Origin: JANQSS01 sp965249735
GTDB taxonomy: Bacteria > Bacteroidota > Bacteroidia > Chitinophagales > Saprospiraceae
Direction: 5' to 3'
Assembly (NCBI GenBank): GCA_965249735.1
Contig: CBDFMS010000021.1
Span: 244,326 to 308,325 of the forward strand
Length of the DNA: 64,000 nucleotides
Below the pieces are notes generated by a model. The model saw only the letters and a program-made list of their open reading frames with translations. It searched no databases and was not told where the DNA came from. Below are positions 27,714 through 36,538 of this stretch, in pieces. How positions within the stretch are numbered: position 1 is the stretch's first letter; each line of letters starts with the position of its first letter. A program made the position numbers and the translations under genes.

Positions 27714-30461
27714 ATGAAAATCTGGGATTCACATATTTTACACAGATTACTGAAAATACGGCCTGAAGAAGCACAGCCATTTTTCCATTTGTCTTCTCAT
27801 GCTTTTTTTAATGGGTTTGGGGTTGCGCTGGCTTTCACCACCGTCAATACGATCGTGTTAGATCGACAAGCGGTTGAAATACTGCCTTGGATATATTTGG
27901 GAGCTTATTTTTTATTGGTCTTAGCTAGTATAGGATATAACAAACTCGAACATGCTTTTCCTCCAAAGCGCGTTTTTGCTTATTCCCTCATTCTTTGCAT
28001 TGTATTGGCTTTTGTCATGGGGTTTTTATTAAATCCGGAGAATCCACTTCGCTATATCGGACTAGCCTATTGTGCATATTATCTCATTTATTTATTAACA
28101 AATCTGGATCTGTGGGGATCTGCGGCTCTTGTTTTCAATGTGAGACAAAGTAAACGATTGTTTGGACCACTTTCTTCTGCTGAATCCCTGGGATATATTA
28201 TTGGCTATAGTATCACTCCATTATTTATTTCCATGATTTCGGAGCAAAATGTCCTGATCATCTCTGGCATGAGCTTTCTTGTTTCATTGGTTGTTCTGTA
28301 TTTTATGAAAAATCAATATTTGCATGTTCAACATGAGGCAGCAGGGACGAGACATGCGCATCACGAAACGGCACATCATCATGACAATCAATCATTTTGG
28401 TCCAGATTGTTTCACAATAATAATTACATCAAACATTTATCCTTATTAATTCTTCTATCAACCCTGGTTTATTACACCTTGTCATATGGGTTTTTGAGTC
28501 GTGTGCAAGTGCATTTTACTGACAAAGTTGAAATCGCCACGTTTATAGGGTTCTTTTTAGGCGGGGCAAAATTTCTAAATCTCCTTTTTAAGCTTATTGG
28601 TACTTCTCGTGTTTACACAAAATATGGCGTCCCTATGGGGTTGTATTTTTTACCCACGACTATCATTGTAATTTGTCTCGCTGGATTGTGTGTTGTTATC
28701 ACGGGGTACAAAGACTCATTATTTTATATTTATTTATTTTCTCTTTTATATTTTCTTGATAAACTATTTCGATCATCCCTTTCAAAACCCTCCTTTTTAA
28801 TCTTATTTCAACCCTTAACGCCAACACTTCGGTTAGCTGGTCACACGATCACAAAGGGTTACTTTGAGCCATTGGGTATGGGATTGGCCGGATTAATAAT
28901 TATTCTTTCCCAATACCTTGGTTGGTTTAGTCTGCGTGCACTTGTATTTTACATATTGATCTTTAGTATTTGCTGGGCACTCGCATGCTATTTGGGTATA
29001 CGACAATACCTGGCAGAATTACAAAAAGCACTACACAGTCGTTTATTCGGGAGTACGTCATTTCAGTTATCCAAAAATGAAGTAGACCTCATTGTTGAGA
29101 CCAAACTAAATAGCCCTCAGCACATCGATCGCCTATATGCACTCAGTCTGCTGGCCGATCAAATACCCAAGGAGCAGGAAAGTGATCAATATTCTATCCT
29201 GTTATCCGGAGATAATCCGAATATAGTCGTCAGTAGTTTAGAGGCCATCGAAAAACGAAAAATTCCTGTTGCACAAGACGTTATTCTACCGCTCTTACAT
29301 TCTGAAGAAAGTCCAATTCGGGAACAGGCGGCATATACGCTGTCGGCCTTATATGATGAGGAATCTATCGATGTATTGACTGCGATGATTGAAGAAAATC
29401 CGGAAAAGAACACTTCTTTCATTGGAGCTTTAATTAAATATACTGGATTGCGTGGCACCCTCGCCGTCGGACATAAGCTAATACAACTTACAAAGTCTCC
29501 TGATGCATCAGATCGGGTTCTGGCAGCTGATATAATTGACAAGACGGATAATCCGGAATTCGATACCATATTGAAGGATCTGGTCAACGACAATAACAAT
29601 GAAGTTGCAGCTGCGGCGATTGGGGCATGCGGATCAACTACTGGAATTGATCTGATTGAAACCGTTATTAATAAAACGAAGCAACGCCATCTACTACTTC
29701 CTATAAAAAGGTGTGTAAGCGCAAGCCCAGAGAAGTCCGAAGAGGTTATTTTGAACGTATATCCGGACGCAGATCGCCAGAAAAAACGAAGACTTATCGA
29801 ACTTTGTACAAAAATTGAATCATCAACAAATATTGATTTTTTAGTTTCTTTGCTTGGCGATAACGACCCCACACTTTCTACCGAAGCAACAGATAGTCTT
29901 TATACGCTGGGATATTCGGTAGACAATTCTAAAAATGCACAGGTAGTAAAAGATGTAATTTCGACAAAACTGAAATCCCTGACTAATTTGGTTTTTTACT
30001 ATTCAAATACTGTTGAAGAACCTATGTTAAATAGTGGGATTAGGAATGAAATTCGCGAAATTTATATCGTTCAGATATTGAGACTTATGAGTTTTTTATT
30101 TGATCGGGAAGCCATTGATAAAATAATTAAAAATATGTCGATGGAGGATGAGACAACAGTAGCAAATGCCATCGAACTGCTTGAGAATATGATGCCAAAT
30201 AAATGGTCGCATCAATTTGTTCCGGTCATAGAAAAAATGAATAGGACACAAATTGAGGGTACGGGTTCTGCCATTGACACCGTAAGTGATTTGATGAACA
30301 GTGTTGTAGATGAGTCTCTATTGCTAAGTGATTATTTAATTGGATTAATCATTCGAACCACGAGTAACCTCGGCATCTCTCCTATACCAGCATTTGTATC
30401 CGCCGTCTCTCACCGCGGATCAAATATTATTTCTGAAGAATTAGATCGCCTTAATCAATGA
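27714..30461 (+). CDS. ATP/ADP-carrier-like MFS protein with HEAT repeats
   Basis: A 915-residue protein. The first ~440 residues hold about 12 hydrophobic segments resembling Npt-type nucleotide carriers of the MFS, interrupted by a His-rich loop (HAHHETAHHHD near 218). From about 455 onward the protein is soluble helical repeats of HEAT type, e.g. DRLYALSLLADQ, PIREQAAYTLSALYDE and SDRVLAADIIDKT. Such MFS-HEAT proteins in Bacteroidota often come with a cyclic-nucleotide-binding partner, and that gene starts 3 bp after this stop. It starts 16 bp after the STAND gene. Substrate unknown; a sensor or regulated nucleotide transporter is plausible. Confidence 0.78.
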   Translation: MKIWDSHILHRLLKIRPEEAQPFFHLSSHAFFNGFGVALAFTTVNTIVLDRQAVEILPWIYLGAYFLLVLASIGYNKLEHAFPPKRVFAYSLILCIVLAFVMGFLLNPENPLRYIGLAYCAYYLIYLLTNLDLWGSAALVFNVRQSKRLFGPLSSAESLGYIIGYSITPLFISMISEQNVLIISGMSFLVSLVVLYFMKNQYLHVQHEAAGTRHAHHETAHHHDNQSFWSRLFHNNNYIKHLSLLILLSTLVYYTLSYGFLSRVQVHFTDKVEIATFIGFFLGGAKFLNLLFKLIGTSRVYTKYGVPMGLYFLPTTIIVICLAGLCVVITGYKDSLFYIYLFSLLYFLDKLFRSSLSKPSFLILFQPLTPTLRLAGHTITKGYFEPLGMGLAGLIIILSQYLGWFSLRALVFYILIFSICWALACYLGIRQYLAELQKALHSRLFGSTSFQLSKNEVDLIVETKLNSPQHIDRLYALSLLADQIPKEQESDQYSILLSGDNPNIVVSSLEAIEKRKIPVAQDVILPLLHSEESPIREQAAYTLSALYDEESIDVLTAMIEENPEKNTSFIGALIKYTGLRGTLAVGHKLIQLTKSPDASDRVLAADIIDKTDNPEFDTILKDLVNDNNNEVAAAAIGACGSTTGIDLIETVINKTKQRHLLLPIKRCVSASPEKSEEVILNVYPDADRQKKRRLIELCTKIESSTNIDFLVSLLGDNDPTLSTEATDSLYTLGYSVDNSKNAQVVKDVISTKLKSLTNLVFYYSNTVEEPMLNSGIRNEIREIYIVQILRLMSFLFDREAIDKIIKNMSMEDETTVANAIELLENMMPNKWSHQFVPVIEKMNRTQIEGTGSAIDTVSDLMNSVVDESLLLSDYLIGLIIRTTSNLGISPIPAFVSAVSHRGSNIISEELDRLNQ

Positions 30462-30464
30462 CCT

Positions 30465-30908
30465 ATGGAAAATACTATTGACCTTGTATTTACTTTGAAG
30501 CGTGTCCCTCTCTTTGCTGATATACCGGATCATATCGTTGCAGAAATCGCAGCACTAATTGAGGTAATTGACGTAAATAAAGGTGACCAATTCATTCGCA
30601 AGGATGACCTAGCTGATGGTTTATATGTGATTAAAACAGGTCAGGTCAAAGTTCATACGGATAAGGCTGAAATCTGTATTCTGGGAGCAAATGAAATTGT
30701 TGGGGAACTGGGCGTACTGGCTCCCATACGCAGATCAGCACATGTCACAGCCATCGAGCCTTGCATTTTATATCTTATTCATCGGACATATTTTCTTCAG
30801 CTCCTGAATGAAATTCCGGAAATAACTGCTCCTATATTACGTGTGCTTACGGAAAAACTTATTAAAACGAATGCCTCTTATATGGATATTAGAGGCGAAG
30901 GAGAATAA
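30465..30908 (+). CDS. Cyclic-nucleotide-binding domain protein
   Basis: A 147-residue, single-domain CNBD protein. The beta-roll runs from LKRVPLFADIPDHIV to the phosphate-binding cassette VGELGVLAPIRRSAHV, where Gly-Glu and the Arg bind the cyclic phosphate and ribose. A C-terminal helix follows (APILRVLTEKLIKTNASY). There is no DNA-binding domain, so it is not a CRP-type regulator. It is the last gene of the CHAT-STAND-MFS operon and starts 3 bp after the MFS-HEAT stop; it probably docks on that protein. The class III cyclase at 16.0-18.3 kb could supply its ligand (inference). Confidence 0.87.
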   Translation: MENTIDLVFTLKRVPLFADIPDHIVAEIAALIEVIDVNKGDQFIRKDDLADGLYVIKTGQVKVHTDKAEICILGANEIVGELGVLAPIRRSAHVTAIEPCILYLIHRTYFLQLLNEIPEITAPILRVLTEKLIKTNASYMDIRGEGE

Positions 30909-30946
30909 TTAATTATTACACGTTGAATCTTTCTGCCTATTCCAAG

Positions 30947-31780
30947 TTAGAAGTCTGTCTGCCTTCCAATATGTTCAAAAGCCAATATTTCTTCTTTTAA
31001 TTTATCCAGATTGGCCAATGCTACTTCGAAGGCTACGTTTCCAAGAGGTAAATGGACAGGTGGATTCTCCATTTGCGCTAATTTATAGATAGCTTCGGCC
31101 GCTTTATCAGGGTCTCCAGGTTGGTTCCCATCTTTTCCTTGTATTACAGTCATCAAAGCTCCGGCAGAAGATGTGTAATCTTCTTCAACATCGTTTACAT
31201 AGGATGCCGACTCACCGGCCCATTTTGTTCTAAATGGTCCCGGTTCAACATTCGTCACACTGATACCCAAATGTTTTACATCCAATGCCAGTGCTTCTCC
31301 AAGGCCCTCGAGAGCAAATTTAGAAGCGTTATAGATGCCGACTCCCGGGGATCCCCTTAAACCTGCAATAGAGGTAATGTTGATGACATATCCTGTTCGT
31401 TTAGCACGCATCGAGGGTAACACTGCGCGTATCAATCGTAAAGGGCCATATACGTTTACGTCAAATTGTCGATGTACTTCATGCTCTCCAATTTGCTCGA
31501 TTGGACCTAATTCACCATATCCGGCATTGTTGACCAGAACATCTATTTGGTCATATTCTGTTAGTATTTCGGTAACTCCTTTTTGAATTTGTTCCGGGCT
31601 ACTGACATCCATTAAAATGGCCTTTATTTTACCGGGCACCAAGGCTTCCAATTCATCTATCTGCGAATTTTTTCGAACCGTAGCGACCACCTGGTCACCT
31701 CTATTGGCAATATAGACCGCCATTGCTCTTCCTAAGCCTGTCGAACACCCTGTAATGAGCCATACTTTGTTTATTTCCAT
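30947..31780 (-). CDS. Short-chain dehydrogenase/reductase
   Basis: A 277-residue classical SDR of the subgroup often annotated as oxidoreductase/retinol-dehydrogenase-like. The cofactor motif TGCSTGLGRA is near residue 9, NNAGYGE near 90, and the catalytic YNASKFALEG follows ITSIAG. It probably acts on an alcohol or keto substrate in the cytoplasm; the substrate is not predictable. It is convergent with the CNBD gene, 38 bp apart, and is not obviously part of the caspase island. Confidence 0.9.
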   Translation of the reverse strand: MEINKVWLITGCSTGLGRAMAVYIANRGDQVVATVRKNSQIDELEALVPGKIKAILMDVSSPEQIQKGVTEILTEYDQIDVLVNNAGYGELGPIEQIGEHEVHRQFDVNVYGPLRLIRAVLPSMRAKRTGYVINITSIAGLRGSPGVGIYNASKFALEGLGEALALDVKHLGISVTNVEPGPFRTKWAGESASYVNDVEEDYTSSAGALMTVIQGKDGNQPGDPDKAAEAIYKLAQMENPPVHLPLGNVAFEVALANLDKLKEEILAFEHIGRQTDF

Positions 31781-31958
31781 AAATTAAAGATACAGGCCAT
31801 ATTGGTCGTATAATAATGCCGGGAACATTTAAATAAAATTAAGACAAGCGTGTAATATTATTCCCCTAGAATTTGTAATGGCTCAACGCCAGTGATAATT
31901 TGGAATTAACTTTCCTTGGACTAGAAGCAGGCCAAATAGCTTATTGTTAATCCACCAA

Positions 31959-32396
31959 CTATGAGTTGACTCGAAACCACTCTTGAGATCTACCAAATAT
32001 TGGAGCACCAATATATCCCCGTAAGACGAGCTTGTCTTTAGACTTGAGATGGATGTTGCACTTGTATTCTTTTCCATTGTCCGGATCGAGAATTTTTCCA
32101 CCTGACCAATAGGTTCCCGTTTTTGCTAAATCACGCAATATGATCATATGCATGATGGGTTTATTCTTTTGTTCGCCGACACATTTTTCACAAACCGTTT
32201 CCTGATCATCACGTAACATATTGATTACTTTGCCCTGATATTTATCATTAACCCTGGTAATTTCAATATGTGATGTCGGTAATTTCGTGCGATCATCGAT
32301 TGTCATCCATGTACCTGTAATGTCAGATTCCTGCGTGTAATAAGCAGAATTTGCAATAAAACAAGACAACATTAGAAATGGAATTATCAATTTCAT
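31959..32396 (-). CDS. DUF2147 family secreted protein
   Basis: A 145-residue exported protein with an N-terminal signal sequence (LIIPFLMLSCFIANSAYY). The DUF2147 features are visible: GTWMTIDDRTKLPTSHIEI near the start, GKVINMLRD, a CEKCVG pair, then WSGGKILDPDNGKEYKC and LRGYIGAPIFGRSQEWFR. The family is lipocalin-like and of unknown role; it is often linked to envelope functions. It starts 28 bp downstream of the formate-THF ligase stop on the same strand. Confidence 0.88.
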   Translation of the reverse strand: MKLIIPFLMLSCFIANSAYYTQESDITGTWMTIDDRTKLPTSHIEITRVNDKYQGKVINMLRDDQETVCEKCVGEQKNKPIMHMIILRDLAKTGTYWSGGKILDPDNGKEYKCNIHLKSKDKLVLRGYIGAPIFGRSQEWFRVNS

Positions 32397-32424
32397 TTTA
32401 TTGCCTTTTCTTAAAAATGCACAA

Positions 32425-34092
32425 TTAAATTATTCCGGAAATATTTCCTTGATCGTCGATATCAATATTTTCTGATGCCGGTACAGAAGGCAGCCCTGGC
32501 ATGCGCATCATATTCCCTGTAATTGGAATTAAAAATCCAGCTCCAGCAGCAACTTCTATTTCTCGAATTGTAATAATAAACCCGGTTGGTCTTCCTAATA
32601 ATCTCGGATTATCCGAAAGTGATTTTTGTGTTTTCGCCATACAAATAGGCAAACCTTCCAAACCTAGTGACGCAATTCGACGCAAATCTCGTCTTGCTCC
32701 GGCGGCATATTCGACCTGAGTGGCCCCATAGTATTTTGTAGCGATGGTTTCTATCTTGGATTTCACATCTTCTTCCCATTTGTAAAGTGGCGTGAACTCC
32801 GACTCTGAATTCTCGATAGCTGCCACAACTTTATTCGCCAAATCGATAGCACCCCCGCCGCCTTTTGCCCAAATATCGCATTCAGCAACAGTAAACCCCA
32901 TGGCCTCAACAGCTGAAACGACAGCGGCCACTTCTTCTTCCGTGTCTGTAGCAAATTTATTCACAGCTACCACTGGAGTGAGGTTAAACAATGTTGCATT
33001 TTCCAGGTGCTTTTCAAGATTAGGTAAGCCTTTTATTACAGCCTCAACATTTGGCTCGGTGAGTGATTTTAAATCGCCTCCACCATGATATTTAAGTGCT
33101 CTTATCGTCGTTGTCATGACAATGGCCTTTGGCGACAACCCAGCACTTTGGCATTTAATATTGAGGAATTTTTCGGCTCCTAAATCAAATCCAAAGCCAG
33201 CTTCCGTCACTGTGTAGTCTGAAAACGACATACCCAGGCGTGTAGCAATAACAGAATTAGTGCCCTGGGCAATATTAGCAAATGGACCTCCATGAATAAT
33301 AGCCGGATTGCCTTCTATTGTCTGTACTAAATTTGGTTTTATGGCGTCTTTCAACAAGGCCGCCATCGCTCCCTGGACATTCAAATCACGTGCGTAAATT
33401 GGGTTTTTGTCAAATGTAAATCCAACGAAAATATTTCCTAATCGCCTTTTTAAGTCATTTAAATCTTCGGACAAACATAAAATTGCCATGATTTCAGAAG
33501 CCGCGGTAATATCAAATCCTGATTCTCGCGGAATCCCCGAACCGGTACCGCCAAGTCCAATTACGATATCACGAAGTGCGCGGTCATTCATATCCATAAC
33601 TCGCTTCCAGGCAATGGTGCGCGGATCAATATTTAATGACCGTGTTTTACTTTGAACATTATTGTCAATGATGGCGGCTAATAAATTATTTGCTTTTTCA
33701 ATTGCTGAAAAATCACCTGTGAAGTGCAAGTTTATATCCTCCATTGGCAACACCTGAGAATATCCTCCTCCTGTTGCTCCTCCTTTTATCCCGAATACAG
33801 GTCCTAATGATGGTTCTCGTAAAACAACCGTTGTCTTTTTCCCTATGCGATTTAATGCTTCCGTTAGACCAATTGACATGGTCGTTTTTCCTTCGCCTGC
33901 GGGCGTAGGTGATGTAGCTGACACCAAAATCAAGTTGCTCTTTTCGACTTTATCCTGATCTATAAAGGAGAGTGGAATCTTTGCTTTATGCTTACCATAC
34001 ATTTCGATGTCGTCACGTGAAATGCCAAATTTTTCGGCTATGTCTCCAATGTGTTTTAGTTTTATCGTTCTTGCAATGTCGAGATCATTCAT
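32425..34092 (-). CDS. fhs: Formate--tetrahydrofolate ligase
   Basis: A 555-residue ATP-dependent enzyme forming 10-formyl-THF from formate and THF. I place the start at the ATG complementary to 34090-34092 (MNDLDIARTIKLKHIGD), which gives the family length; an upstream in-frame ATG would add 18 unconserved residues. Motifs: ATSPTPAGEGKTTMSIGL for ATP binding, REPSLGPVFGIKGGATGGGY after it, and near the C-terminus MPGLPSVPASENIDID. With gcvH it points to an active one-carbon network. DUF2147 follows on the same strand. Confidence 0.95.
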   Translation of the reverse strand: MNDLDIARTIKLKHIGDIAEKFGISRDDIEMYGKHKAKIPLSFIDQDKVEKSNLILVSATSPTPAGEGKTTMSIGLTEALNRIGKKTTVVLREPSLGPVFGIKGGATGGGYSQVLPMEDINLHFTGDFSAIEKANNLLAAIIDNNVQSKTRSLNIDPRTIAWKRVMDMNDRALRDIVIGLGGTGSGIPRESGFDITAASEIMAILCLSEDLNDLKRRLGNIFVGFTFDKNPIYARDLNVQGAMAALLKDAIKPNLVQTIEGNPAIIHGGPFANIAQGTNSVIATRLGMSFSDYTVTEAGFGFDLGAEKFLNIKCQSAGLSPKAIVMTTTIRALKYHGGGDLKSLTEPNVEAVIKGLPNLEKHLENATLFNLTPVVAVNKFATDTEEEVAAVVSAVEAMGFTVAECDIWAKGGGGAIDLANKVVAAIENSESEFTPLYKWEEDVKSKIETIATKYYGATQVEYAAGARRDLRRIASLGLEGLPICMAKTQKSLSDNPRLLGRPTGFIITIREIEVAAGAGFLIPITGNMMRMPGLPSVPASENIDIDDQGNISGII

Positions 34093-34204
34093 AAATTTGT
34101 ATTGATGTGGCCAGGTGGCTCGTGTATAAAAATCAACAAGCCGCAACGTCCGCTACGGCCTATCTTGAGCCCATAAATATACTCGTTCTATTGGATTGAG
34201 CTAA

Positions 34205-34648
34205 ATGAAACGTACCATACTCATATTCAGTGGACTTACCTTAGCTTTATTTGCTTTGTTTCGTCTCAGTCGATACCTGCTCATCATACCGCAGGATCCC
34301 GGAATTTCCGGCCAGGCGAGTGAAATCTTCATCATTATTACAGCCTTTCTTTTTATCGGAGTGGGCATCATACTTAGTCGTTTGTTTAGAAAACCAGCAG
34401 ATCTTCCAACAACGGGGAGGCGTGCGATCGATAAAGGAAAATTGCAAAATACAGGGTTGAGCAAGTGAGAATATGAGATTCTAGTCATTATGGCTAAAGG
34501 ACATTCAAATCTCGAAATAGGGCAAGAATTATTCATTTCAGAAAACACCGTCAAAACGCATGTCTCCAATATCTTGTCAAAGTTGCACGCAAAACGTAGA
34601 ACTCAAGCTGTTCAGATTGCCCGTGACCTAAACATTTTGCTCGATTAA
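34205..34648 (+). pseudogene. Membrane-anchored LuxR-type regulator split by an in-frame TGA
   Basis: The reading frame from ATG 34205 codes for two TM helices (ILIFSGLTLALFALF; IFIIITAFLFIGVGIIL) and reaches GLSK at codon 87. TGA at 34466-34468 follows, and the same frame continues to TAA at 34646. The continuation reads EYEILVIMAKGHSNLEIGQEL and TVKTHVSNILSKL, a complete LuxR/GerE helix-turn-helix. A single C-to-T change of CGA would explain it, since 'LSKREYEIL' is the usual sequence. The restored protein would be 147 residues, membrane-anchored with a cytoplasmic HTH. It could be a pseudogene, a sequencing error or a readthrough product. Confidence 0.8.
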
Positions 34649-34798
34649 TGTTGACACTACAGATTATAAGAAAAGCGATTATCAAGTCATTCTTAAGTAT
34701 GATTTTAAAGAATATCCGGTGTTTCACTCTTTTGTATGACTTCAAAGTCTTCGGACAGATCTTTATTTGAAGCATTGATTCACAAAAACAATTTCATC

Positions 34799-35293
34799 AT
34801 GAAAAATTTTGTTGTTCGTTACGGTTTATATGCCGGTTGTACATTAATCGTTCTTGGTCTTATTAATTGGTTTTTAATCGCGCCAAATGGCTATACAATC
34901 TCCGAGGTTTTTGGTTATGCCTCTATGGTTGCTGCCTTGATAACTGTTCCACTCGGAATTCGATATTTCAGAGACCAGTTAAATCAGGGAATAGTTTCGT
35001 TTACAGAAGGCCTTCGGATCGGTTTAGGCATTACTTTCATCACATCGATAATCATGGGCCTATACAGTGCACTGTTCTTTGTCTTTCAAGGTGATGAATT
35101 CCAAAACTGGTATAAAGCGCATATGTCTCCCGAAGCCTGGGATCAGGCACAGCAACAAATAGCCTCCATGCCAAATTTTTATTTGTCACCATGGTTCCAG
35201 GGGTTTGTCATGTTATTAACCGTGTTTTTCATTGGAACAGTCATCACTCTTCTTTCCGCTCTAATTTTAAAACGAAATGTAAGGCAAGCCTGA
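34799..35293 (+). CDS. DUF4199 family membrane protein
   Basis: A 164-residue protein from the ATG at 34799 (MKNFVVRYGLYAG); an upstream in-frame ATG at 34736 would add 21 residues unlike the family. Four hydrophobic segments and the order of motifs (GYASMVAALITVPLGIRYFRD, FTEGLRIGLGITFITSI, a soluble stretch with MSPEAWDQAQQQ, and a final TM) are typical of DUF4199. The family is common in Bacteroidota and has no known function. Its stop lies inside a hairpin shared with the convergent ATL gene. Confidence 0.87.
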   Translation: MKNFVVRYGLYAGCTLIVLGLINWFLIAPNGYTISEVFGYASMVAALITVPLGIRYFRDQLNQGIVSFTEGLRIGLGITFITSIIMGLYSALFFVFQGDEFQNWYKAHMSPEAWDQAQQQIASMPNFYLSPWFQGFVMLLTVFFIGTVITLLSALILKRNVRQA

Positions 35294-35303
35294 GCTTGTC
35301 TTA
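35280..35303. terminator. Short hairpin overlapping two convergent stop codons
   Basis: TAAGGCAAGC at 35280-35289 pairs with GCTTGTCTTA at 35294-35303 (one mismatch, or G:U in RNA) around a 4-nt loop. The stop codons of the DUF4199 gene and of the convergent alkyltransferase-like gene lie in the loop and right arm. It may act as a shared terminator, though it lacks a long T-tract. Confidence 0.45.
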
Positions 35304-35636
35304 CTCCATCGACTCTTCAGGATGCCACCAAAGTTTTTCAAAGTCTACGACCTTTGAATTTTTGACCTTGATTCCTTCTGCTTCCAATAGCTGTTGCATT
35401 TTATCGGGGTGTTCAAACTGCATACGTCCACTGAGTTCGCCTTTTCGATTGACAACGCGGTGGGCGGGCACCGGAGGAAGAGCGTTGTGGCATTTATTTA
35501 GTGCCCAGCCGGCCATGCGGGCAGATCCAAGACATAAAAAATCAGCTATGGTGCCATAGGTCGTTACCCGCCCTCGTGGAATAGCACGCACAAAGTCAAA
35601 GACATCATTGTAGTAATGGTTTTTATCGTTTGCCAT
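35301..35636 (-). CDS. Alkyltransferase-like protein (ATL, MGMT family)
   Basis: A 111-residue protein of the O6-alkylguanine-DNA alkyltransferase C-terminal fold. It has the DNA-binding helix RAIPRGRVTTYGTIAD and the arginine-finger region ARMAGWALNKC. In the active-site motif the expected PCHRV is PAHRVV, so the acceptor Cys is Ala. This is the mark of ATL proteins, which bind O6-alkylguanine tightly and hand the lesion to nucleotide excision repair without repairing it. uvrA is present at 0.4 kb. The gene is downstream of a DinB-family gene on the same strand. Confidence 0.9.
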   Translation of the reverse strand: MANDKNHYYNDVFDFVRAIPRGRVTTYGTIADFLCLGSARMAGWALNKCHNALPPVPAHRVVNRKGELSGRMQFEHPDKMQQLLEAEGIKVKNSKVVDFEKLWWHPEESME

Positions 35637-35647
35637 ATCTCAAATAT

Positions 35648-35684
35648 ACTGATGACTTAGTCATCAGATCACTAAGTCATCAGT
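35648..35684. repeat. 14-bp inverted repeat between dinB-like and ATL genes
   Basis: ACTGATGACTTAGT (35648-35661) and its perfect complement ACTAAGTCATCAGT (35671-35684) are separated by 9 nt. The right arm contains the TAG stop of the DinB-family gene. No T-run follows on the minus strand. It could be an attenuator or RNA-stabilising hairpin between co-directional genes. Confidence 0.55.
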
Positions 35685-36187
35685 CGGGCGAGTGCAGAGT
35701 CATATCCCATGAATCTTCGCCACTCCGCTAGCTGACCAATATGCCAGGAATGATGCATCAAGCACTGAAAGTAAAGTATCTCTCCAACGGTTGGCATATA
35801 CGACGCCAGCTTCCATGTTCTCTTTTCGTTCCACATTTTTTCATCAACAAGGTCGATTAAGCCACGCGCCTGTTCATATTTTTCATCTAATGTCACAATC
35901 AATTTTTCTTTCGAAGGAAATACCATCCGATCATTGCCGGGGCGCTGTGGATCGCCCGGACCTTTTCTTCGAAAGATCTCGTCCCAACGACCTGGAATTT
36001 CATATGTTCCACCGACCAATTTGATCGTCAGGCAAGTCGCAGAAACAAGATGGCCCAATGTAAATGCCGGATGATTGACAAAGCCATGGGGCTGCTTAGC
36101 CATGTCCTCATCCTTCACATCGACTACCAATTCACGTGTATAGTCCATGTTAAGATGATAGCCATTGAGTAATGTTTTTTTATCCAT
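35672..36187 (-). CDS. DinB/YfiT-family putative metalloenzyme
   Basis: A 171-residue four-helix-bundle protein of the DinB superfamily. The three metal-binding histidines are probably in NHPAFTLGHLVSA near residue 42 and in CLMHHSWHIGQLAEWRR near 145-155. Members are often thiol-dependent transferases or of unknown function. It is upstream of the alkyltransferase-like gene on the same strand with 35 bp between. The substrate is unknown. A second, secreted DinB-fold protein lies at 39985. Confidence 0.85.
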   Translation of the reverse strand: MDKKTLLNGYHLNMDYTRELVVDVKDEDMAKQPHGFVNHPAFTLGHLVSATCLTIKLVGGTYEIPGRWDEIFRRKGPGDPQRPGNDRMVFPSKEKLIVTLDEKYEQARGLIDLVDEKMWNEKRTWKLASYMPTVGEILYFQCLMHHSWHIGQLAEWRRFMGYDSALARLMT

Positions 36188-36538
36188 TATCTGATTCGAT
36201 TAATTAAGAATTAATGTGTCATCGATATCGTCTTCATACCTATGTTGAGATGTTCAGCGTCTGCAATTCGACTTTATATATGTCATCTTATGTAACCGCC
36301 GTTGAACAGCTCACCTACAATATTACTGATTTGGATGAGAATGCAAGCGCACATTTTCCGACAAAAAGTAGACTATCTTTCTGGTCCTCAACCAACTACT
36401 AAGATTGTGGGTTGTATCAAAAATGCGTCTGACCGAAAAATTTAAACCAAAATAATTGTATATTGGTGAACGAATATTTTGGATTTAGCAAGACTATAAT
36501 CCATTCGAAGTTCATTTTATCATCTTATACGACTCCAC
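36188..36538. other. Intergenic region, divergent
   Basis: A 351-bp spacer between the leftward dinB-like gene and the rightward tail-fibre-like gene. It contains only a 62-codon frame without recognisable features. No RNA or repeat is seen; promoters for both neighbours should lie here. Confidence 0.45.

Noticed and set aside
29186..29872. A 228-codon minus-strand frame
   Set aside because: It lies wholly inside the HEAT-repeat gene, has no start context and matches no family.
16025..30908. CRISPR or type III effector link suggested by CHAT and cyclic nucleotide genes
   Set aside because: No repeat-spacer array, Cas gene or CARF domain is visible in the window.
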